From GCA-2718595 sp963935005 (GTDB lineage Bacteria > Gemmatimonadota > Gemmatimonadetes > Longimicrobiales > Gaopeijiaceae): a DNA stretch of 14,650 nt. The stretch is from positions 1 to 14,650 of the forward strand of contig CAWWAX010000034.1 of the NCBI GenBank assembly GCA_963935005.1, read 5' to 3'. Below the pieces are notes generated by a model that was not told where the DNA came from, did no database searches, and worked only from the letters and a program-made list of their open reading frames with translations. This document shows, in pieces, positions 7,919-13,627 of the stretch; the stretch's first letter is position 1, and each line of letters opens with the position of its first letter. A program made the position numbers and the translations under genes.

Positions 7919-8369
7919 ATCATTAGAAAAGAAGATCCAAATCGAAGTCGCTGAAATTTTAAACTACCTACCTCATAGGTATCCATTTTTATTGGTTGAC
8001 AGAGTGGTAGAATTCGAGTCAGGCGTGAGAATCATTGCCTTGAAAAATGTGACCATGAATGAGCCTTTCTTTCAGGGACATTTCCCTGGTCATCCGATTA
8101 TGCCTGGAGTGTTAATCCTAGAGGCTATGGCCCAGGCAGGCGGGCTTCTTTTGATGGATACCGTTGAAGACCCAGCTGAAAAACTCGTTTATTTTATGTC
8201 TGCAGATAAGGTGAAATGGAGAAAGCCTGTTGTGCCTGGAGATCAGCTTATGTTTGAGGTTCATTTAGTCCAAGCTAGGCCAAATATTTGTAAAATGAGA
8301 GGAGTTGGACGAGTGGGTGGGGAAGTGGTTGCTGAGGCAACACTTATGGCCAGTATAACTGATAAATGA
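7911..8369 (+). CDS. fabZ: (3R)-hydroxyacyl-ACP dehydratase FabZ
   Basis: A 152-residue hot-dog-fold dehydratase of type II fatty-acid synthesis. It competes with LpxA and LpxD for hydroxyacyl-ACP and so helps balance phospholipid against LPS. The signature LPHRYPFLLVDRV is at 20-32. Catalytic H57 lies in GHFPGHP and E71 in LEAMAQ. ATG 7911 is preferred over an in-frame TTG at 7902 because an AAGG at 7898-7901 lies 9 bases before the ATG but directly abuts the TTG, and the ATG gives the usual N-terminus. The first 8 bases overlap the end of lpxC in another frame; the last 4 overlap lpxA as ATGA. The location between lpxC and lpxA matches other LPS-making bacteria. Confidence 0.95.
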   Translation: MSESLEKKIQIEVAEILNYLPHRYPFLLVDRVVEFESGVRIIALKNVTMNEPFFQGHFPGHPIMPGVLILEAMAQAGGLLLMDTVEDPAEKLVYFMSADKVKWRKPVVPGDQLMFEVHLVQARPNICKMRGVGRVGGEVVAEATLMASITDK

Positions 8370-9169
8370 TGTCACCGTCGGATAAGAAACAACCTCCTTG
8401 TCGTTCTGTTCATCACACAGCCATTATAAGTCCCAAGGCCGAAGTTCACGAAGGAGTAGAGATAGGACCGTACGTAGTAGTAGGCCCAGGTGTTACCATA
8501 GAAAAAGGCGTTACATTGGGCTCCCACGTAGTCATAGAGAAAGACACTACAGTCGGAGAGGATTGCATCATCTCGACTGGAGCAGCGATCGGAGGAGATC
8601 CTCAGGACTTGAAGTACAAGGGTGAAAAATCTCATTTGTATATTGGGCCAGGGACTACTATCAGAGAGTACGCCACCTTAAATAGAGGGACTGCTGCTTC
8701 AGGGGAAACAAAAGTGGGAAGTGGTTGTCTGATTATGGCTTACGCTCATGTGGCGCATGATTGCATCATAGGGGACCATGTGGTCATATCAAATGCTGTA
8801 AATATGGGTGGACATGTAGATATAAAGGAAGGAGCCATCATTGGTGGCCTAACCGCGATTCATCAATTCGTAAAGGTTGGTAGTCACGCCTTCTGCGGAG
8901 GAGGCTCAAGGGTTACCCAAGACATTCCCCCCTTTGTCAAAGTGGCTGGGAATCCTGTGAAGCTTTATGGACTCAACACCGTTGGATTGGCTAGACGAAA
9001 AGTCCCAGACTCAGTAGTTGGAAACTTACGTAAGGCATACCAAGATCTTTTCCAATCGAAAATGAACATAGGTCAAGCCTTAGACAAGATTGAATCGGGC
9101 GATCTCACATCCGAAGTTGCAGAGTTGGTTGGCTTTATACGCTCGAGCAAAAGAGGTGTGGTTACTTGA
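8366..9169 (+). CDS. lpxA: UDP-N-acetylglucosamine O-acyltransferase LpxA
   Basis: A 267-residue trimeric hexapeptide-repeat enzyme that performs the first lipid A step, moving a hydroxyacyl chain from ACP to the 3-position of UDP-GlcNAc. Repeats run from about 17 to 190 (VEIGPYVVVG, VTLGSHV, CIIGDHV, and so on), followed by a C-terminal helical domain containing LYGLNTVGLARR. Catalytic H131 lies in AHVAHDC (E. coli H125), with H128 as the partner histidine and H166 in AIHQF. G179 aligns with E. coli G173, the residue that sets a long acyl pocket. The gene begins at ATGATG overlapping the fabZ stop; the second ATG at 8369 is an equally possible start one codon later. A 50-base AT-rich gap follows before a small membrane gene. 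Confidence 0.96.
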   Translation: MMSPSDKKQPPCRSVHHTAIISPKAEVHEGVEIGPYVVVGPGVTIEKGVTLGSHVVIEKDTTVGEDCIISTGAAIGGDPQDLKYKGEKSHLYIGPGTTIREYATLNRGTAASGETKVGSGCLIMAYAHVAHDCIIGDHVVISNAVNMGGHVDIKEGAIIGGLTAIHQFVKVGSHAFCGGGSRVTQDIPPFVKVAGNPVKLYGLNTVGLARRKVPDSVVGNLRKAYQDLFQSKMNIGQALDKIESGDLTSEVAELVGFIRSSKRGVVT

Positions 9170-9201
9170 GAAATGAAATAATTTAAATCGAATCATAGAG
9201 C

Positions 9202-9209
9202 AGGAGAGG
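9202..9209 (+). promoter_or_regulatory. Ribosome binding site of the 44-codon gene
   Basis: AGGAGAGG lies 10 bases before ATG 9220. It is one of the strongest Shine-Dalgarno sequences in the window and the main non-homology argument that the short frame after it is translated. Confidence 0.6.
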
Positions 9210-9219
9210 TTTTGTTATC

Positions 9220-9354
9220 ATGTCATTGATCAAAGTACGACGTAACCGTAAAAAGGCGTGGATAGATCACAAGAAAGGAATGGCACCCAAGAAACTGGTC
9301 TTTTTGTTGCTGACGTTAGTGGCAGTCATTTGGTATCTGAGTATTCGTTTCTGA
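9220..9354 (+). CDS. Unrecognised 44-aa single-pass membrane protein
   Basis: An ATG-to-TGA frame of 44 codons filling the lpxA-lpxB gap. I do not recognise a family. The first 25 residues are strongly basic (KVRRNRKKAW, then HKKGMAPKK), followed by one hydrophobic helix (about 26-42: LVFLLLTLVAVIWYLSI) and a two-residue tail, RF. By the positive-inside rule the basic part should stay in the cytoplasm with the helix in the inner membrane; there is no obvious signal-peptidase site. Support for it being real: a strong ribosome binding site, coding that fills most of an otherwise empty gap in a compact operon, and a stop only 13 bases before lpxB, which itself lacks a good ribosome binding site. 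A role in lipid A enzyme membrane recruitment is only a guess from position. A chance frame is the main alternative. Confidence 0.65.
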   Translation: MSLIKVRRNRKKAWIDHKKGMAPKKLVFLLLTLVAVIWYLSIRF

Positions 9355-9367
9355 TCAGATTCTACAC

Positions 9368-10495
9368 TTGAATTCTCCGACTATACTACTACTGGCTGGC
9401 GAACCTTCAGGAGACATGTGGGGTGCTGAACTTTCACGTGAACTGAAAAAGAAATGGCCACAGAGCTCTCTATTAGGAATAGGGGGTCCACTCATGAAAG
9501 ATCAAGGTGTAGAGTTAATTGAAGGCATAGACAAGCTCTCTATCATGGGACTGAGCAGAGTAGTGGGGAGGTTGCCTTATTTGCTACGTCTCAAGCGGAA
9601 GATAAAGATCTTACTGGACAATCGAGGGATTGACCTCGTAATACCCATTGATTTCCCTGGATTCAACATGTCCATCATTGGGCTTGCACATCGAAGAAAC
9701 GTCAAGGTGTTGTACTACGTGGCACCTAAAGTGTGGGCTTGGGGATCTTCCAGAATTGCAAAGCTGATGAGATGTACAGATAGTTTAGCTGTAATTTTTC
9801 CATTCGAAGAAGAATTTTTTAGAACCAGAGGATGTAACGCTAGGTTTGTTGGACACCCCCTATTGGATTGGATACAGCCGTTGTCGGAGGGCAAAAAGAA
9901 ATTTTGTGAAAAATGGAAGCTAGACTCCGTAAGGCCTATTTTGGCTCTGTTCCCAGGGTCTCGGTCGCAAGAGATAATTCGGCACTTGGACTTGTTTGTC
10001 GAAACAGGATTTAGGATCAAGGAATTATTTCCCCAAATACAGTTAGTAATTGCCAGGGCTAATTCAGTAGATTCTAAGGACATAAATGTCCCAGGGATTA
10101 GAGTCGTAGGCGATGGAGCGGGCTTGTTGTCCCATAGCAGGGCTGCCTTGCTAAAATCTGGAACCGTCACCCTAGAGGCTTGTCTAGCGCGGACTCCTTT
10201 TGTGACAGTGTATAAAACTGACCCACTGACTTATTTTGTTGCGAAAAAACTTTTAAAAGTGAACAGCATCAGCATTCCGAACATAGTAGCAAGCGATGTA
10301 AAAGTGCCAGAAATTCTCCAGGAAAAAGCAACACCGACAAATTTAACGAATGCCTTGATTCCATTGTTAAGAGTCGAAAATTCTGAATATCAGGAAATGC
10401 TGGACTATTTTAGTGTGGTCAAAAGTAAACTCGGAACACCAGGTGTTTCGCGAAGGGTTGTCGAAATGGCCGATTCATTGCTGAATGAAGCATGA
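9368..10495 (+). CDS. lpxB: Lipid-A-disaccharide synthase LpxB
   Basis: A 375-residue peripheral-membrane GT-B glycosyltransferase (CAZy GT19) that joins UDP-diacylglucosamine and lipid X into the tetra-acyl lipid A disaccharide. Motifs in order: LLAGEPSGD (8-16), IDFPGFN (94-100, carrying the conserved Asp), PKVWAWG (120-126), FPFEEEFF, VGHPLLD, FPGSRSQE (195-202), GTVTLEA (265-271) and NIVAS (305-309). Length matches E. coli (382). The start is taken as TTG 9368, just before the first conserved strand. No ATG or GTG occurs in frame between an upstream stop at 9338-9340 and this codon, and I see no clear Shine-Dalgarno sequence. Translation may therefore depend on ribosomes finishing the small gene 13 bases upstream. 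The stop overlaps lpxK as ATGA. Confidence 0.95.
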   Translation: MNSPTILLLAGEPSGDMWGAELSRELKKKWPQSSLLGIGGPLMKDQGVELIEGIDKLSIMGLSRVVGRLPYLLRLKRKIKILLDNRGIDLVIPIDFPGFNMSIIGLAHRRNVKVLYYVAPKVWAWGSSRIAKLMRCTDSLAVIFPFEEEFFRTRGCNARFVGHPLLDWIQPLSEGKKKFCEKWKLDSVRPILALFPGSRSQEIIRHLDLFVETGFRIKELFPQIQLVIARANSVDSKDINVPGIRVVGDGAGLLSHSRAALLKSGTVTLEACLARTPFVTVYKTDPLTYFVAKKLLKVNSISIPNIVASDVKVPEILQEKATPTNLTNALIPLLRVENSEYQEMLDYFSVVKSKLGTPGVSRRVVEMADSLLNEA

Positions 10496-11517
10496 TTGTT
10501 CGAAGGGGTAACAGTGTGACTGCTGTCCTCCGGCAGTACTGGAGGGGGACATTAAAAGGCTGGGGAGCAGCCTTGGATTTAGCTTTACTTCCTGTAGAAG
10601 TCCTTTATCTGTCATTTGTGAACCTGAGGCTATTCCTATACCGAAAAGGATTTCTGGTTGCCTATAGATTGAAAGTGCCAGTCATCTCGGTGGGAAATGT
10701 AACAATGGGAGGTACGGGAAAGACTCCTTTTTCAAGATGGGTTTTTGAGCAGATGATGGAAATGGGAGTGTCGCCTGGTCTGGTTTCAGGCATTTGGGGG
10801 AAAGATGAACATTTGTTACATGAGACTTGGAATCCTGAAGGCGTTTTCGTTATCACGCGAGTGAAATCCAAGGGTGCGAAGCTAGCGGCTAGCCGTGGAG
10901 CGAATGTGGTTATTGTAGACGATGGATTCCAACATCTCCAGTTGATGAGAGATGTCGATGTGGTGATAATTTCTGCTGAACAGGATGATCAGTCAAGGTG
11001 TCTTCCTAGGGGTTTATTGAGAGAACCGTTCGATGGTATATCTAGGGCTGACATGGTGTTGGTTTCAAGGAAAACCGCTAGTAAGTCGGTGGCTGAACGG
11101 GTGTTGAGAAAAGTGGCCGACTTTGTCCCGGAGGAGAAAATAGGTCAAATACATTTACGGTTTTCCTGTTGGACTGACATCGAAGGCAATTCAATCGAAG
11201 CACCCATGGGGCGACAATTGGTGATAACTAGTATTGCAGAGCCTGAACTTTTTGTGGAGATAGTAGAATTAAAAACCGGAGAAATATCTGAGGGCGAAAT
11301 ATATAGAGACCATCATAAGTTTACTCAATCGGATTTAGATTATCTTAGGATAAGATCTAAGGGCTACAATGTAGTTATGACCGAAAAGGATGCTATTAAA
11401 TTCAAAGCCTTTCCAGGCTTACTAGACAACGTTTACGTACTATGTTTGGAATTGGAATGGGAACGTGGTGAGCACAAAATGATAGAAATATTGAGGAGAA
11501 TAAAGGAGCCAGTTTAA
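10492..11517 (+). CDS. lpxK: Tetraacyldisaccharide 4'-kinase LpxK
   Basis: A 341-residue membrane-associated P-loop kinase that phosphorylates the 4' position of the lipid A disaccharide to give lipid IVA. An N-terminal amphipathic or hydrophobic segment (about 22-60) precedes Walker A GNVTMGGTGKT (68-78). DDGFQH (143-148) is the family's second signature, and DHH (273-275) and MTEKDAIKF (296-304) are typical C-terminal motifs. D105-E106 in GKDEHLL probably correspond to the GDEP motif that holds the proposed catalytic Asp. The usual SRGYG before it reads SGIWG here, and the stretch up to DDGFQH is short. ATG 10492 overlaps lpxB by 4 bases. GTG 10516, with AAGGGG at 10503-10508, is a credible alternative start 8 codons later. 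Confidence 0.93.
   Translation: MIVRRGNSVTAVLRQYWRGTLKGWGAALDLALLPVEVLYLSFVNLRLFLYRKGFLVAYRLKVPVISVGNVTMGGTGKTPFSRWVFEQMMEMGVSPGLVSGIWGKDEHLLHETWNPEGVFVITRVKSKGAKLAASRGANVVIVDDGFQHLQLMRDVDVVIISAEQDDQSRCLPRGLLREPFDGISRADMVLVSRKTASKSVAERVLRKVADFVPEEKIGQIHLRFSCWTDIEGNSIEAPMGRQLVITSIAEPELFVEIVELKTGEISEGEIYRDHHKFTQSDLDYLRIRSKGYNVVMTEKDAIKFKAFPGLLDNVYVLCLELEWERGEHKMIEILRRIKEPV
11502..11508 (+). promoter_or_regulatory. Ribosome binding site of rlmH
   Basis: AAAGGAG inside the last codons of lpxK, 8 bases before ATG 11517, supports both the rlmH start and translational coupling. Confidence 0.6.
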
Positions 11518-11996
11518 TGAGAGTATCTGTGTTGGCGGTTGGTCGGTGCGATCCATTGTTGGTGAAAGCATTAGATCATTATGAGGCGTCCGCTAAACAT
11601 TATTGGAAATTACAGGTGCGAGAGATCTCCAATGGCGTTTCTCGGTCGAAGAAAATACGCCCCGACGAAGTCAAGAAACAGGAAGCCGAGAGGCTTATGT
11701 CAATGATACCAGCTAGAGCGAAAGTGACAGCGCTTTCTAGGTCTGGGAGAAAGACCAGTTCTGTTGGTTTGTCCGAGTACCTACAGGAATGTGCACTGGG
11801 GTCGATTTCAGATGTAGTATTTGTCATCGGAGGAGCTTTTGGCTTGAGCGAAGTGGTACTTCAGAGAGCTAACCATGTGATGGCTTTATCGGCCTTCACT
11901 TACACCCATGGATTCGCACGTGTAATTTTATTGGAGCAGATTTATCGAGCAGGGACTATCATGAGAAATGAGCCTTACCATAAAGGGGCTGTATGA
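11517..11996 (+). CDS. rlmH: 23S rRNA pseudouridine-1915 N3-methyltransferase RlmH
   Basis: A 159-residue SPOUT-class (trefoil-knot) SAM-dependent methyltransferase. The family methylates pseudouridine 1915 in helix 69 of 23S rRNA on assembled 70S ribosomes. The knot-forming SAM site FVIGGAFGLSE (102-112), the following HGFARVILLEQIYRA helix (131-145) and the closing NEPYHKG (151-157) match RlmH closely. Length is standard (about 155-160). Its ATG shares one base with the lpxK stop (TAATG), and its stop overlaps bshC as ATGA, so it is embedded in the operon although its job is unrelated to the envelope. Basic residues at 43-60 suit RNA contact. Confidence 0.94.
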   Translation: MRVSVLAVGRCDPLLVKALDHYEASAKHYWKLQVREISNGVSRSKKIRPDEVKKQEAERLMSMIPARAKVTALSRSGRKTSSVGLSEYLQECALGSISDVVFVIGGAFGLSEVVLQRANHVMALSAFTYTHGFARVILLEQIYRAGTIMRNEPYHKGAV

Positions 11997-13627
11997 GCCA
12001 GAACATAACTGAAGATTCCTCGCATATAAAAATGATAGTGGAAACCCTATCGGGGTCTGCCTTGCTGGGAGATTATCAGTCTACCAGGGAGAAGGCCTTA
12101 GAGTTCTATGCTGGGAATTGGAAAGAATTGCGATCTTTTCGTGATGTTGCATGCAAGGTTGACATTAGATTCGATAAGACTGCAAGAGAAAAAGCTTTTG
12201 AGACATTTAAAATTCCAACCAGCTTTTCTTCCGAGCGTCGTGATTCCTGGATCAATAGCAATGGGTTGGTGGTGTCGACTGGTCAGCAGCCAGGATTGTT
12301 TGGAGGGCCTTTGTACACCTTGTATAAGGCTGTGAGTGCGATCCAAGTCGCACATGAATTGGAACAGAAGCTGGACAGGATAGTAATCCCTGTTTTTTGG
12401 GTGGCATCCGAAGACCATGATTGGGATGAAGTGAATCACACCTATTTCATTGATCGAGGAGATGAAGTAGTGAGGATCGGATTGGATAACGAAGATCGCA
12501 GCGGCCAGGCCATTCATAAAACTTATCTGTCTGGAGAAATTGTCGAAGCTATAGACAGGGTGGCCGAAAGCATTGGTGAAACTGAATTTAGAGATAATTA
12601 TATAGAAATGATCCGAAGGTACTACCGTGAGGGTGTTGATTTGGGAACAGCCCTGGGAGAGATGCTTCTGGAAGTCCTGGGACCAAGGGGTCTAGTGGTC
12701 CTGGATTCCAACAATCCTGCACTCAAGGCTTACTCGAGAGAATTAATGTTCGCTGAACTTGAGAGTGCTTCATCCACTGAGGAGAAATTGAAACAGCGGA
12801 GTAATGCTTTAAGTAAGGCGGGCTATGACTTACAAGTCCCGATTCTTGATGGGGCTGTAAACCTGTTTTTTGAAGGTTCCAGGGGAAGAGAACGGATCTA
12901 TCGCAACGGAGATGGCTTCAGTCTTAAGAAATTAGATAAAAACTTGACCCTTGAAGAGATAGAAGAGCTTTCGAAAGACAATCCCTCTCTCTTGAGTCCT
13001 AATGTTTTATTACGCCCTATAGTAGAAGCGACAGTGTTGCCAGTTGTTAGTTACGTGGCCGGTCCTGGAGAGCTAGCCTATTATGCTCAGTTAAAACCTC
13101 TCTATGAAACTCATGGAACGACAATGCCGATTGTGTTTCCCAGGCATTCGGTGACGCTGATGGAGAGAAAGGTTCAGAGGAAAATGTCCAAGCTGGGACT
13201 TTCCTTGAAAGATTGTGAGCGATCTTCTCAGGACATTTTTTCTTCAATCGCGAAGGGCGAAATGTCCAAGTCAGTAAGTGCAGTTATCGAAAAATGGAAG
13301 ACGCAGATACTAGAGTGCTCTGATGAACTGGCCGCATATGTAGACGAATTGGATCCCACCCTTGTGGGGCCCGTAAAGAAGAGTAGAAATATTGCTTTAA
13401 AAAGCATAGATGGAGTCAATCAAAAAATCATTCGAAGTTTTAAACGTCAAAACTCAGAGGTACTCAAGCAAGTGGATTCCATTCGTGCCCATCTGCGGCC
13501 TAACGATAAGAGGCAGGAACGAGTTCTAAATCCATTCTACTACTTGGCTCGGCATGGGATGCAGTTTATTGAAGAATTAGTCAGTCATTTTAAGGTCGAA
13601 TTGATTGATGAAGAAGATCGAGGATAA
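11993..13627 (+). CDS. bshC: Bacillithiol biosynthesis cysteine-adding enzyme BshC
   Basis: A 544-residue protein of the BshC family, which adds cysteine to glucosaminyl-malate in the last step of bacillithiol synthesis, the low-molecular-weight thiol that replaces glutathione in many bacteria. Family motifs in order: TGQQPGLFGGPLYTLYK (96-112), PVFWVASEDHDWDEVNH (133-149), RPIVEATVLPVVSY and AGPGELAYY (341-364), MPIVFPRHSVTLME (378-391) and LNPFYYLARHG (512-522). A helical, probably coiled-coil region lies at about 385-500. Length matches B. subtilis BshC (about 540). It overlaps rlmH by 4 bases and murJ by 20. bshA and bshB, needed for the earlier steps, are not in the window, so pathway completeness is inferred. 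Confidence 0.95.
   Translation: MSQNITEDSSHIKMIVETLSGSALLGDYQSTREKALEFYAGNWKELRSFRDVACKVDIRFDKTAREKAFETFKIPTSFSSERRDSWINSNGLVVSTGQQPGLFGGPLYTLYKAVSAIQVAHELEQKLDRIVIPVFWVASEDHDWDEVNHTYFIDRGDEVVRIGLDNEDRSGQAIHKTYLSGEIVEAIDRVAESIGETEFRDNYIEMIRRYYREGVDLGTALGEMLLEVLGPRGLVVLDSNNPALKAYSRELMFAELESASSTEEKLKQRSNALSKAGYDLQVPILDGAVNLFFEGSRGRERIYRNGDGFSLKKLDKNLTLEEIEELSKDNPSLLSPNVLLRPIVEATVLPVVSYVAGPGELAYYAQLKPLYETHGTTMPIVFPRHSVTLMERKVQRKMSKLGLSLKDCERSSQDIFSSIAKGEMSKSVSAVIEKWKTQILECSDELAAYVDELDPTLVGPVKKSRNIALKSIDGVNQKIIRSFKRQNSEVLKQVDSIRAHLRPNDKRQERVLNPFYYLARHGMQFIEELVSHFKVELIDEEDRG

Noticed and set aside
9170..9219. Promoter in the AT-rich gap after lpxA
   Set aside because: TTGAGA at 9166-9171 could pass as a -35, but no -10-like hexamer sits at proper spacing; AT-richness alone is not enough.
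9220..9354. Small protein as a COX24/AURKAIP1-type basic ribosomal peptide
   Set aside because: The first residues resemble such basic peptides, but the strong hydrophobic helix in the second half does not fit that family.
9715..10170. Long minus-strand frame (151 codons) inside lpxB
   Set aside because: It is antisense to a well-conserved enzyme, with no ribosome binding site or recognisable domain; other minus-strand frames were discarded for the same reason.
10435..10447. Inverted repeat AACACC-A-GGTGTT near the end of lpxB as a possible terminator
   Set aside because: The loop is one base, there is no T-run after it, and it lies in conserved coding sequence.
12098..12517. Minus-strand frame (139 codons) inside bshC
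   Set aside because: It mirrors the most conserved BshC segment and shows no independent coding signal.
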